Source: DAOTWC01 sp048499435
GTDB lineage: Bacteria > Chloroflexota > Anaerolineae > Aggregatilineales > Phototrophicaceae
Reading direction: 5' to 3'
Assembly: GCA_048499435.1 (NCBI GenBank)
Contig: JASNZW010000005.1
Span: 62,001-126,000 of the forward strand
Length of the DNA: 64,000 bases
Part shown: one piece after another, positions 8,292-19,470 of the stretch
Position numbering within the stretch: position 1 is the stretch's first letter
How the letters are laid out: each line of letters begins with the position of its first letter
Notes under the pieces: model-generated
What the model saw: only the letters and a program-made list of their open reading frames with translations
What the model was told of the DNA's origin: nothing
Databases searched by the model: none
Position numbers and translations under genes: made by a program

Positions 8292-9926
8292 ATGCTGCAT
8301 GTGCGCCTGCCAGCCGCTCTCGCGGGCTGTCTGTTACTGCTGCTGCTCTCCGGCTTCGCGCCGCCCGCCCAGCCCGACCTCACGCTGGAGCAGCGCGTCG
8401 CCCAGATGTTCCTGGTCACGCTGCACGGCCCGCAGATCACCGAAGCGGGCCGTGACTTCCTTCAGCGCTGGCAGCCGGGCGGCGTCGTCCTGTTCACCTC
8501 CAACACCGGCACACCCAGCGCCGTCGCCAGCCTCACCAACGCCTACCAGCAGGCTATCATCGCCGCCGGCGGGCCGCCGCTGCTGATCGCCATCGACCAG
8601 GAAGGGGGCATCGTTCAGCGCCTGACCGACGGTTTCACCGCTTTCCCCGGCCCGATGATCGCCGCCGCCGCCGGGCCGGAGACGGCCCGCCGCTACGGCT
8701 ACACGCTCGCCAGCGAGCTGGCCGCGGTGGGCATCAACATGAACCTGGCCCCGGTGGCCGACCTTGAAACGAACCTCGACAACCCGATCATTCGCCTGCG
8801 GTCGTTCGGCAGCCGCCCGGACATCGTTGGCGAGGCCATCGCCGGGACGGTGCGGGGCATTCAGGACGCCGGCGTGCTGGCAACGCTCAAACATTTCCCC
8901 GGCCACGGCGACACCGACCAGGACTCGCACGTTATCCTGCCCGCCCTCAACCACACGCGCGAGCGCCTGGACGCTGTTGAGCTGGCGCCGTTCCGCGCCG
9001 GCATCGAAGCCGGGGCCGCCGCTGTCATGGTCGCGCACATCTGGTATCCACAGCTTGAGCCGGAACCCAACCTGCCCGCCAGCCTGTCGCCCGCCGTGAT
9101 CACCGGTCTGCTGCGCGCTGACCTGGGGTTTGACGGCCTGGTGCTCACTGACGCGCTCGACATGGACGCCATCGACACCAACTTCACGTATGAGGACGCT
9201 GTTGTGCGGGCCGTGCTGGCAGGCGCTGACCTGATCTCCGCCGGGCCGGGCGTGGGCCTGCCCCTGGCGGAGCGCATGATCCAGGCGGTGCTTGACGCCG
9301 TGCGCGCCGGCACAATCACCGAAGCGCGCATTGACGAATCGGTGCGGCGCATTTTCGCGGCCAAACGCCGCTTCGGGCTGCTGGACTGGCAGCCGGTGGA
9401 CGCCAGCGCCGCCCCCGCGCGCACCGGCACGCCAGAGCACGCCGCCGTCATTGACGAGCTGTTCCGCGCCGGCGTCACGCTGGCCTATGACCGCAGCGGC
9501 CTGCTGCCGCTGCGCCCAGAGCAGCGCGTCGCCATCGCTTTCCTGGCCACCCGCGCGCAAATTCAGCACGAGTGCGGCCAGTACCGCGGCGACATCCGCT
9601 GGATCGGCATCGGCGACGCGCCCGGCGACGACGAAATCGGCTGGGTGCAGGAAGCCGCCCGCTGGTCCGATGTGACGGTGGTCTTTACGCAGAACGCCAG
9701 CAGCAACCCGCGCCAGCAGGCGCTGGTGCGCGCCCTGCCGCCGGAAAAAACAATTGTGACGGCGATCTTCTCGCCCTACGACTGGCGCGCGTTCCCTGAC
9801 ATCGCCGGCTACATCCTCACGTACAGCCCGGCGCGCCCCGCTGTCCCGGCGGCCTGCGCCGCCCTTTTCGGGGCAATCCCGTTCTCAGGCCGCCTGCCTA
9901 TCTACCTGGAGCCGGGCCAGCCCTGA
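8292..9926 (+). CDS. GH3 beta-N-acetylhexosaminidase (NagZ-like), exported
   Basis: Glycoside hydrolase family 3 enzyme, 544 residues. The N-terminus (about 1-25) is a hydrophobic signal or anchor ending near FAPPAQP, so the enzyme probably acts outside the membrane, unlike cytoplasmic proteobacterial NagZ. Catalytic signature KHFPGHGDTDQDSH spans residues 200-213, with the acid/base His-Asp pair of the NagZ branch; the nucleophile is Asp287 in LVLTDALDM. A C-terminal region (about 380-544) resembles the second domain found in Gram-positive-type GH3 hexosaminidases. Likely substrate is GlcNAc-anhMurNAc or muropeptide; AnmK at 35855 would fit the same recycling route. AGGA lies about nine bases before the ATG. 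Confidence 0.88.
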   Translation: MLHVRLPAALAGCLLLLLLSGFAPPAQPDLTLEQRVAQMFLVTLHGPQITEAGRDFLQRWQPGGVVLFTSNTGTPSAVASLTNAYQQAIIAAGGPPLLIAIDQEGGIVQRLTDGFTAFPGPMIAAAAGPETARRYGYTLASELAAVGINMNLAPVADLETNLDNPIIRLRSFGSRPDIVGEAIAGTVRGIQDAGVLATLKHFPGHGDTDQDSHVILPALNHTRERLDAVELAPFRAGIEAGAAAVMVAHIWYPQLEPEPNLPASLSPAVITGLLRADLGFDGLVLTDALDMDAIDTNFTYEDAVVRAVLAGADLISAGPGVGLPLAERMIQAVLDAVRAGTITEARIDESVRRIFAAKRRFGLLDWQPVDASAAPARTGTPEHAAVIDELFRAGVTLAYDRSGLLPLRPEQRVAIAFLATRAQIQHECGQYRGDIRWIGIGDAPGDDEIGWVQEAARWSDVTVVFTQNASSNPRQQALVRALPPEKTIVTAIFSPYDWRAFPDIAGYILTYSPARPAVPAACAALFGAIPFSGRLPIYLEPGQP

Positions 9927-9927
9927 C

Positions 9928-9962
9928 GGCCCGGCACTCCACCTTGTGCCTGGCCCTGTTTC
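9928..9962 (+). terminator. Terminator after the GH3 gene
   Basis: Hairpin directly after the stop: arms 9928-9937 and 9946-9955 pair over nine bases with one mismatch, loop of eight, followed by CTGTTTC. The T-tract is weak. Confidence 0.5.
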
Positions 9963-10007
9963 GCGTTACCTTAAGAGGGACTACAACAGGCACAGGACAA
10001 ACGCAGC

Positions 10008-12251
<2,244 letters not shown>

Positions 12252-12261
12252 CGCGATTGCG

Positions 12262-12810
12262 ATGAGCGACGACACACTGCGCGCCCAGCCCGCGCCGCGC
12301 CGTCCCCAGTACGGCTTTCAGGCCTGGCAGGCCACCATCGGCTACATCAGCCAGGTCTACAGCCCGGACGCGCTGCTGACCCTCAACGCCTACCCCGCAG
12401 CGCCGTTTGACCCGCGCTGGAAAGCGGCGGCTTCCTGGGGACAGATGTTTGAGGAGGTAGACGGCCGGCCCTCGCTGCCTGCCGCCCTGCGCGACCTGTG
12501 GCGCGAGGTTGACCGTCACCACACCATTTTCAAATCGCTGGAGGCCGCCGCCCGCCGCCCGATCAAATACGACGATAACTGCTGGCTGGACGCCGCCACG
12601 CAGGCCGCGCTCGACCGCCTGCTGGCGCTGGCCTCCGGCAGCTTCGGGGCAGACTGGCGGCTGACGTTCGTCTACCAGCCCATCGAGAACCCCAGCCTGC
12701 GCGTGCAGGCCCGGCTGGCGGCGCGCGGCAGCGTGCATGTGGGCGGGCGCGGCGGCGCGCTGCGCGCGGCCTGCCACGATCTGTACCGCAACGCCGCCGG
12801 CAGCCTGTAG
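12262..12810 (+). CDS. Hypothetical protein following the Clp ATPase
   Basis: 182 residues, soluble, no signal or membrane segment, not recognised. Segments include QYGFQAWQATIGYISQVYSP, RDLWREVDRHHTIFKSLEAA and a final glycine-rich beta-like stretch. The start ATG 12262 lies 10 bases after the clp stop; the same frame is open further upstream, but there it overlaps the clp gene in another frame and makes Arg/Pro-rich nonsense. Tight linkage suggests an adaptor or substrate-delivery partner of the Clp ATPase, but this is inference from position only. Confidence 0.65.
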   Translation: MSDDTLRAQPAPRRPQYGFQAWQATIGYISQVYSPDALLTLNAYPAAPFDPRWKAAASWGQMFEEVDGRPSLPAALRDLWREVDRHHTIFKSLEAAARRPIKYDDNCWLDAATQAALDRLLALASGSFGADWRLTFVYQPIENPSLRVQARLAARGSVHVGGRGGALRAACHDLYRNAAGSL

Positions 12811-12859
12811 CGCCCGGCGCGCGCATAACTGACCGACATTTTACACAGGAGAGCACTTG

Positions 12860-14278
12860 ATGACGCAGGTTGACAGGACGATCTTTCGCAAATACGACAT
12901 CCGTGGCGTGGTCAGCGGCCCGAACCCGCAGATTACGCCCGACCTGGCGCGGCTGGTGGGGCGCGGCCTGGGCACGTATCTGCCGCAGCAGTTTCAGACC
13001 GACCGGCTGTTCATTGGCTGCGACAACCGGCCCTCATCGCCCGGCATCAAACAGGGCCTCATCGAAGGCGCGCTCTCAGCCGGGCTGAACGTGACCGACA
13101 TCGGCGCGGTGCTTACGCCCACCGTTTACTTCGCCTCGTCCAGCTATGGCGAGCGCGGCGCTGGCGTGATGATCACCGGCAGCCACCTCGACACGCGCTA
13201 CAATGGCATCAAGATGGCCTATGGGCGGCTGGCGCTGGCCGGGCAGCAGATTATAGACATCCTCGACATCATCCTCAGCGACGCCTTCGCCACCGGCAGC
13301 GGCAGCCTGGATCAGGATTTCGACATGATCCACAAGCACATGGCCACTATCCAGAGCAAGGTCAAGATCGCCCGCCCGCTGACCATCGTGCTCGACGCCG
13401 GCAACGGCCTCAGCGGCACTTACGTCCCGCCGATGCTGGAGAAGCTGGGCATCACCGTCCACTGTCTGTTCTGCGAATCCGACGGTACCTACCCCAACCA
13501 CCTGCCCAACCCCGAAGACCCCGAAATGACGAAGGACCTCGAAGCGAAGGTCATCGAGCTGGGCGCTGACCTGGGCCTGGCCTTCGACGGCGACGCCGAC
13601 CGCTGCGGCTTCATTGACGATCACGGCCACCACATCGCTGCCGACCGGCTGGTCGCGCTGCTGGCGCGCGACATGCTCAGCCGCCACCCCGGCGAGCGTG
13701 TGGTCTTTGACGTGAAAGCCTCAATGGCCCTGCCCGATGAAATCAGGAAATTCGGCGGCATCCCGGAGATGTGGAAAACCGGCCACAGCCTGATGAAACA
13801 GCGCATGGCCGCGCTGGGCGCGCCGCTGGGCGGTGAGGTCAGCGGCCACATTTTCATCGGCGAGGACTACTACGGCTTCGATGACGCGCCGCTGGTGGCG
13901 CTCAAGACGCTTCAGATCATCTCGAACACAAACCGCACGATCTCGCAGTTGTTCGACGAAATCCCCAAGCTGCCCGCCACCCCGGAGATCATCCTGGACG
14001 CGCCGGACAACCTTAAGTTCCAGATTATTGACGAGATCACTGAGGAACTGTCGCGGGAAACCGAGGTCATCACGCTGGACGGCGTGCGCGCCCAGTTCGA
14101 GAACGGCTGGGGCCTGGTGCGCGCCAGCAACACACAGCCGGCCATCACGCTGCGCTTTGAGGCCTACACGCGCGCGCAGGTAAAACAATACATGCTGCGC
14201 TTTAAGGAACTGCTCAACCGTCACCCGGAAGTCAACCAGGACAAACTCGACAAGCAGATCGAGGACTTCAGCGAGTAA
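12860..14278 (+). CDS. Phosphomannomutase/phosphoglucomutase
   Basis: Alpha-D-phosphohexomutase family, 472 residues, interconverting hexose 1- and 6-phosphates for sugar nucleotide synthesis. All four functional segments are visible: phosphoserine loop TGSHLDTRYNG (Ser108; the common form is TASHNPxxYNG), metal loop DGDADR (Asp243, 245, 247), sugar loop GGEVSGH and phosphate loop RASNTQP. The altered residues after the active serine are unusual but Ser and His remain. ATG at 12860 has AGGAG eight bases upstream, better placed than the TTG at 12857. Whether it prefers mannose or glucose cannot be told. A very long hairpin begins right after the stop. Confidence 0.92.
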   Translation: MTQVDRTIFRKYDIRGVVSGPNPQITPDLARLVGRGLGTYLPQQFQTDRLFIGCDNRPSSPGIKQGLIEGALSAGLNVTDIGAVLTPTVYFASSSYGERGAGVMITGSHLDTRYNGIKMAYGRLALAGQQIIDILDIILSDAFATGSGSLDQDFDMIHKHMATIQSKVKIARPLTIVLDAGNGLSGTYVPPMLEKLGITVHCLFCESDGTYPNHLPNPEDPEMTKDLEAKVIELGADLGLAFDGDADRCGFIDDHGHHIAADRLVALLARDMLSRHPGERVVFDVKASMALPDEIRKFGGIPEMWKTGHSLMKQRMAALGAPLGGEVSGHIFIGEDYYGFDDAPLVALKTLQIISNTNRTISQLFDEIPKLPATPEIILDAPDNLKFQIIDEITEELSRETEVITLDGVRAQFENGWGLVRASNTQPAITLRFEAYTRAQVKQYMLRFKELLNRHPEVNQDKLDKQIEDFSE

Positions 14279-14280
14279 CG

Positions 14281-14331
14281 CGCTGCGCCGCGCCCCCCGC
14301 CCGCCAGCCGGGCGGGGGGCGAAGCGCAGCG
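14281..14331 (+). terminator. Long GC hairpin after the phosphohexomutase gene
   Basis: A 13-bp perfect stem (14291-14303 with 14309-14321, 5-base loop) sits on an 8-bp perfect outer stem (14281-14288 with 14324-14331), separated by a 2x2 internal loop. It starts two bases after the stop codon. There is no T-tract, so Rho-independent release is uncertain; RNA 3'-end protection is an alternative. Confidence 0.55.
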
Positions 14332-14422
14332 CGCCCCGGCCGCCGCGCGGGGCGACAGCGCAAGGTTAGACGGTCCGCAGTTAACTGAAGTTCGTTTCGC
14401 CCGCCAGAGAGCCAGAGGCCGC

Positions 14423-15127
14423 ATGGCTGACAATCATTTTCAGGCTATCTACGCCCGCCACGCGGCGCAGTACGACGCGCTGGTGGCGGCAGAGGACTAC
14501 CGGGGGCTGATCTTCCCCACGCTTAACCACATTCAGCCCCTCGACGGGCAGGATGTGGTTGAGTTCGGCGCGGGGACCGGGCGGCTGACGCGCCTGCTGG
14601 CGCTGGCCGCCCGCCGGGTGTGGGCCTTCGACGCCTCGCCGCACATGCTCAGCGTCGCCGCCCGGCGCATGGACGAGACCGGCGCGGACAACTGGGCGCT
14701 GGCCGCCGCCGACAACCGCCGTCTGCCGCTGCCCGCCGCCTGCGCCAACCTCGCTGTCGAAGGCTGGAGCTTCGGCCACGCGGTCGGCTGGTATCCTGAC
14801 ACGTGGCGCGTTGAAGTCGGCGCGATGCTGGCTGAGATGCGGCGGGTGCTGCGCCCTGGCGGCACAGCGATCCTGCTGGAGACGCTGGGGACCGGCGGCA
14901 AACAGCCCGCCGCGCCCAGCGCCGGGCTGGCGGCGCTCTATCAGTGGCTGGAGCAGGAACAGGGCTTCCAGTCCACCTGGCTGCGCACCGACTACTACTT
15001 TAATTCGCCGGCAGAAGCCGAAACGCTCACGCGCTTCTTTTTTGGCGACGCCCTGGCGGACCGCGTGGCCGCTGAAAAGCTGCTCATCGTGCCGGAATGC
15101 ACCGGCATCTGGTGGCGCGCCTATTGA
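14423..15127 (+). CDS. Class I SAM-dependent methyltransferase
   Basis: 234 residues with a Rossmann-type SAM fold (Methyltransferase_11-like). Motif I is VVEFGAGTGRLTRLLA (about residues 44-59), followed by the ribose-binding acidic turn WAFDASPHML, motif II region NWALAAADNRRLPLP and motif post-I/III LRPGGTAILLETLG. Substrate unknown; no membrane segments. It stands between the phosphohexomutase and the convergent nucleotidyltransferase-kinase, with only 15 bases to the latter's end. AGAGG precedes the ATG by about eight bases. Confidence 0.85.
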   Translation: MADNHFQAIYARHAAQYDALVAAEDYRGLIFPTLNHIQPLDGQDVVEFGAGTGRLTRLLALAARRVWAFDASPHMLSVAARRMDETGADNWALAAADNRRLPLPAACANLAVEGWSFGHAVGWYPDTWRVEVGAMLAEMRRVLRPGGTAILLETLGTGGKQPAAPSAGLAALYQWLEQEQGFQSTWLRTDYYFNSPAEAETLTRFFFGDALADRVAAEKLLIVPECTGIWWRAY

Positions 15128-15142
15128 CGTCGCGCGCCGCGC

Positions 15143-16285
15143 TTACGCCATCTGGCGCCGGATGTTGACGCGAATCGCCTTCGCCAGCGGGCGCTCGCTC
15201 ACGAAGATCAGGTAGCCGCCGCCGCCCGCGCCCGACAGCTTCCAGCCCAGCGCCTTGTCCCGGTAGCGTTCGATCATCCCGAACACCGTGTCGTTGACCA
15301 TCTCTGGAAACATTGCGATCTGCGCCTCGAACGAACGGCGCGTCTGCTCGCCAAACGCGCGCACATCGTGCGCCAGAATCGCGTCCCAGCAGGCGTTAGC
15401 GGCGGCGGCCAGCGCCTGCGCCCCCGCGCGGGTGATGCTGCGCCGCGTCAGCGGGTTGTAATCCTCAGCCCGGGGGTCAAGCGGAATCAGGTGCAGCGCC
15501 TGCTCGATAAACCGGAGCGTCGGCTCATCCTGCACGCTGTCAATGCGCGCCGGCCAGTACGCGCCCTCGTAATGCGCCTTGTTCAGGCCGGGGAAAACAA
15601 TGCCGATAGCGTCCTGCGAGCCGGAAATCGCGGTCGTGCCCGGCGGGTTGTCGTAGGCGAACAGAATCTTCGCCAGCTTCTCCGGGCTGCCCACCGGCAG
15701 CCGCGCGCCCCACAGGTCAATGGCGGCGTTGCGCGTGCTGGTCGCCATGCCGCTGCGCTCGTTGAAATCAATATCCGGCTCAATCGAAACCGTCAGCACC
15801 GGGCCGGGATAGTGTTCCGACACAAACGGCTGGTCCAGCCAGCCGCCCGCCAGGTCAATGCGGTACGGCATCCGGCTGACCGTGCGCAGCGCCGTTGTCG
15901 AGCGCGGCGGCAGGTCGGCGTGCGGCTCGCGCTCCAGCACCACGTAGCGGATGCCGCGCGCGCGGCACAGCGCTTCCTTCTGCGGGATGTTGCCGTCGTT
16001 GTTGACGACAAACACAGTCGGCTGCACTTCGTCCAGCACGTCAACAAAATCCAGCATGCCGACCCCGCCGGAGATAAAGGCGGCCTTCACGCAGCCCAGC
16101 GACTGCACCATGTACTGCCGTTCCTGCTCGCCCAGAACCGGCAGGCGGCCTTTCAGCTTGTAAACCGTCGCGTCAGAGCCGATGGCGACGTACAGCTCGC
16201 CATAGGTGGCCGCTTCCTGCAAAAAGGCGATATGCCCGCTGTGGAGCAGGTCAAAGCACCCGCTGACAAACGCTTTCTCCGGCAT
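15143..16285 (-). CDS. Fused cytidylyltransferase-like / GHMP sugar kinase
   Basis: 380 residues with two enzyme modules. Residues 1-125 are a nucleotidyltransferase of the HxGH superfamily (GCFDLLHSGHIAFL, HSGH at 15-18), as in heptose or glycerol-phosphate cytidylyltransferases. Residues about 140-380 are a GHMP kinase: YRIDLAGGWLDQP (start motif as in fucose/heptose kinases), GSQDAIGIVFPGL and the C-terminal KLSGAGGGGYLIF. Expected product is a nucleotide-activated sugar, with sugar-1-phosphate made and activated by one protein; the sugar is unknown. ATG 16285 with GAGACGAG upstream is preferred over 16324. The gene follows the 1016-residue receiver gene on the same strand. Confidence 0.82.
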   Translation of the reverse strand: MPEKAFVSGCFDLLHSGHIAFLQEAATYGELYVAIGSDATVYKLKGRLPVLGEQERQYMVQSLGCVKAAFISGGVGMLDFVDVLDEVQPTVFVVNNDGNIPQKEALCRARGIRYVVLEREPHADLPPRSTTALRTVSRMPYRIDLAGGWLDQPFVSEHYPGPVLTVSIEPDIDFNERSGMATSTRNAAIDLWGARLPVGSPEKLAKILFAYDNPPGTTAISGSQDAIGIVFPGLNKAHYEGAYWPARIDSVQDEPTLRFIEQALHLIPLDPRAEDYNPLTRRSITRAGAQALAAAANACWDAILAHDVRAFGEQTRRSFEAQIAMFPEMVNDTVFGMIERYRDKALGWKLSGAGGGGYLIFVSERPLAKAIRVNIRRQMA

Positions 16286-16412
16286 AGCTCGTCTCTCGTC
16301 AAACCGATACACGCCGGCAATCATACACGCCCGCCGCCCGTTTAGGAATCCCTGACGGCGGGTATGCGGTGCGGCCTGTGCGAAAAGGGGAATGGCGCGC
16401 CGGGGTTAACAG

Positions 16413-19400
16413 TTACAGCAGCCGCTCGAAATCAATAAACTGGGCGATCTCATCGGCGTCAAGGTCGCGGCCCGGCGCCATCACCAGGTAGCTTTCGGCC
16501 CACAGCGTGTGCGGGTCAAACGCGGCGAACTGCGCGCGCAGAATGCCCGCTGTGCGCTGCTTCAGCTCGTCCACTACCACGTAAGCAGCGCGCTCGCCGG
16601 GGACATCCGCGTAGACGTAAACGTATTCACCCTGCGCCCGCAGCGCCCGCACCTGCCACCCCTGCTCACTGAGCTGGGCGTGCAGGCCGGTTGTGATGGC
16701 CCGCGCCGCCGCCTCGTTGAGAGCGATCTCCGGGTCGCGCAGCAGCCACATATAGGTGTACGGGGCCAGCGGCTCGGTCCGGCTTGGCGCCGCCGTCGGG
16801 CTGGCGGTGGGGGCAGGCGCCGGCGCGGGCGCGGGCGGCACAAACTGCGTCAGGGGCGTGTCGGGCACAGCGGCCAGCGATTCCAGCAGCCGCCGGCCCT
16901 GGCGGCGGATGTCGCGCAGCGGCGTTGCCCCGCCAAAGACCATCGTCAGCGTGAAGCCGCCAACCGTTGGGCGTGAAAACAGCATATACTCGCGGCTGCC
17001 GCCGTCCAGCGCCACGAAATTGATGCGCGCTTCATCCTCGTCCGGCTGCCAGCTAATCTCCGCCAGCAGCGGACGCAGCGCGTCAATGTCCTCCGGCGCC
17101 AGCGCGCCAGCCGACGCCGCGACGCCGCCGTCGCGGGTGAGCAGCGTCGCTTCGGCGGTCAGCTCCAGCGAGACCTGCGTCAGGCTGAGGGCAAGCTGGG
17201 CGATATAAGAGTCGTCCGCCCCCATCTCCAGCGCGGGCGCGGCGTCCTCAGCGAACACCGGCGCGGGCGGCGGCGTCAGCGCGTCCACCCAATCAGGGGC
17301 ATCTCCGCCGGTCGCGGGAACCGGCGTGCTCTGGCCAAGCAGGGTCTCGTCGCTGTAGAACGGCTCGTCAGCGAGCGCTGGCAGCGCTTCGTCGTAAGCT
17401 GCCTCGTCGTCCGCGTAACTGTCCGCCGGGACGAAGGACTCCCAGGCGGCGGCGATGTCCACCTCTGCCGCTGGCCACTCGTGTTCTTCCCAATCAGGCT
17501 GCGGCGGCGCCTCCAGCTCAAATTCGTCCGCGTCCGCCGGCCCCGGTTCAAAGCCTGGCCCGGCCTCGATCTCGAACTCGCCCTCAGCCGCCGGCTCAGC
17601 CTCAGAGCCGCCGGCGAGAACCTCCGTTTCCTGGAACTCGCGCTCAGCCTCAATCTGCTCGCGCTGCGCCGGCGACACCATTGTCGTCGCGAACAGCTCG
17701 TCGGGCGCGTCCTCCCACATCGGCAGGGGCGTCACCGGCGGCGGCGCTGGCTCAGCGAACGTTTCCGGCAGGAAGTCCGGCTCTGTCACAAAGTTTTTAG
17801 CCGCCGGGGCTGGCGCGGGCGGCGCGGGCCGGCGCGGCAGCTTAAACGCCTCGCCCCAGGATGGCAGCGGCCTGATATCCGGCAGGTGCTGCCCCAACTG
17901 GCGCTCAATGTCGTCAATCAGCGTGTCCAGCGAGAACGAATCGGCGGGCGTGCTCTCGTCCTGGGCCGTCTCCAGAATCATGCGCGCCGGGATGCCGCCG
18001 CTGTCCTCTCGGTCGCGCGGGGGCGGCGCGGCGGGCGGCGCAGGCGGGGTGGGTTCCTGTCCGCCCATCTCAGCAAAAAATGCGTCAATTTCCTGCGCGG
18101 CATCCTCTGCCTGTTCCTGCGGCGGCTGGCTCCCGCCAGGCGCGGCCGGCCCGAAAAAGTCCTCAAAATCGCTTTCAAAACTGGCGCTGTCAGCCGGGAC
18201 AGCCTGCTCGCCGCGCATTAACGCCAGCACGTTGCGGAAGCTGGTGTCGCTCACGCCGACCATCAGATCGCCAACCGTGCCGCTTTCTTCCAGCGTGGGC
18301 AGCGGCGGTTCCTCAGCGGCCAGCGCCGCGAACGAGTCCGGCGGCGCGGGCTGGTCCGCAGCGCCGCTGTCGTCCGCCAGCGGGCCAGTTTTGGCCTTTT
18401 CGAGTTCGACCAGCAGGTTGTCCATGCCGCCGGTGAGGATCAGCTCAAGAAACTGCTGGTGACGGTCCGGCAGCGGCGTGTGCTGGCGTTCGGTGCGCAG
18501 CGACTCGACCAGATCATCAAAGCCATCGGCGGCGCGCGCCGTCCCTGGCGCCCCGGCATCCGGGCCAATCGCATCCAGCACGCTGTCAAACGTGTCGTCC
18601 ACGCTCTCAGGCCGGGTAGCGAGGAACTGGCGCACCGCGTCAGAGTTGGTCGCGGGCACGGCGGGCGTGTCCTCAGCGCCGGGCGGCTCAAGCATTTCAG
18701 CGGACGCTTCATCCATCAGGATGCTGCCCAGGCTGGAAAAATCAACCGGCGCGGGCGGCTGGCCGCCAGGCCGGGGCTGTTCCCAGGGCAGCAGCTCGTC
18801 GTCGTCGTCCAGCAGATGCGTCTCGCCACCAGATGCGCGCCAGCCAGCGTCGAACGGCGGCGCGTCCGCACCCGGATCGTCGAGCGGGCGCGTCCCTGGG
18901 GCGCGTCCCGGCTGCGAGCCGTCGGCCTCAGCGTCAAAATCGAAGGCCGGCTCGTCATCGAAGACGCGGGTGGACGGCAGCGCGCCGCCCGGCGGCGGCA
19001 TATCCAGCGGGTCGTGGCTCTGCTCAGCCAGCACGTCGGTGTCGCTGGCCTCTGGCGCTGTGCCCTCGATCAGGCTGCGCGTCCGCGCCGAAAGCGGCTG
19101 CTCGATCAGCTCAACCGCGTGCTCGATCACTGGGATGATTGTGCGGGCGCTGAACGGCGCGTCAACGATGCCCTGCAGGTCGAGTTCCTGCATTAAGGCC
19201 CTGGCGTTAGGCTGCGCCGGGCTGACAATGACGGCGATGCCGGGCTGGATCGCGCGCAGGCGGCGCACCAACTGCGGGCCGTTATAGTCCGGCAGCGTGA
19301 AATCAACCAGCGCGACATCGTGCGGGTGGTCGCGCAGGTAATCCAGCGCGGCGTCGGCGAAGGTGAACGGGTGAACCGCAAACAGCCCCGTCTGCTCCAG

Positions 19401-19463
19401 CGCCTGCTTGATCGTCACAGCAAACACAAGCTGCCGGTTGATGAGTAACACGTTCGTCGTCAT
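16413..19463 (-). CDS. Degenerate receiver / Roadblock-like / IS200-like-fold protein
   Basis: 1016 residues in three parts. Residues 1-115 look like a receiver (ALVDFTLPDYNG, Asp54 at the phospho-site), but the acidic pair is replaced by INR and the conserved lysine by alanine (DAPFSA), so it is probably inactive. Residues about 120-745 are acidic, Pro/Ala-rich and likely disordered. Residues about 750-860 resemble Roadblock/LC7 (LLTRDGGVAASAG, TMVFGGATPLRDIRRQGRRL). The last 115 residues (YTYMWLLRDP, then LKQRTAGILRAQF, LWAESYLV) follow the IS200/TnpA-REP layout, without its catalytic HUH and Tyr. Its promoter places the transcript start at or next to this ATG. The role is unknown; a scaffold or signalling hub is plausible. 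Confidence 0.75.
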   Translation of the reverse strand: MTTNVLLINRQLVFAVTIKQALEQTGLFAVHPFTFADAALDYLRDHPHDVALVDFTLPDYNGPQLVRRLRAIQPGIAVIVSPAQPNARALMQELDLQGIVDAPFSARTIIPVIEHAVELIEQPLSARTRSLIEGTAPEASDTDVLAEQSHDPLDMPPPGGALPSTRVFDDEPAFDFDAEADGSQPGRAPGTRPLDDPGADAPPFDAGWRASGGETHLLDDDDELLPWEQPRPGGQPPAPVDFSSLGSILMDEASAEMLEPPGAEDTPAVPATNSDAVRQFLATRPESVDDTFDSVLDAIGPDAGAPGTARAADGFDDLVESLRTERQHTPLPDRHQQFLELILTGGMDNLLVELEKAKTGPLADDSGAADQPAPPDSFAALAAEEPPLPTLEESGTVGDLMVGVSDTSFRNVLALMRGEQAVPADSASFESDFEDFFGPAAPGGSQPPQEQAEDAAQEIDAFFAEMGGQEPTPPAPPAAPPPRDREDSGGIPARMILETAQDESTPADSFSLDTLIDDIERQLGQHLPDIRPLPSWGEAFKLPRRPAPPAPAPAAKNFVTEPDFLPETFAEPAPPPVTPLPMWEDAPDELFATTMVSPAQREQIEAEREFQETEVLAGGSEAEPAAEGEFEIEAGPGFEPGPADADEFELEAPPQPDWEEHEWPAAEVDIAAAWESFVPADSYADDEAAYDEALPALADEPFYSDETLLGQSTPVPATGGDAPDWVDALTPPPAPVFAEDAAPALEMGADDSYIAQLALSLTQVSLELTAEATLLTRDGGVAASAGALAPEDIDALRPLLAEISWQPDEDEARINFVALDGGSREYMLFSRPTVGGFTLTMVFGGATPLRDIRRQGRRLLESLAAVPDTPLTQFVPPAPAPAPAPTASPTAAPSRTEPLAPYTYMWLLRDPEIALNEAAARAITTGLHAQLSEQGWQVRALRAQGEYVYVYADVPGERAAYVVVDELKQRTAGILRAQFAAFDPHTLWAESYLVMAPGRDLDADEIAQFIDFERLL

Positions 19464-19470
19464 GGTTCTC

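Noticed and set aside
16325..16412. Candidate terminator around GGCGCGCC between the receiver-hub and kinase-fusion genes
   Set aside because: Only a short self-complementary octamer without a loop or T-tract; not enough to call.
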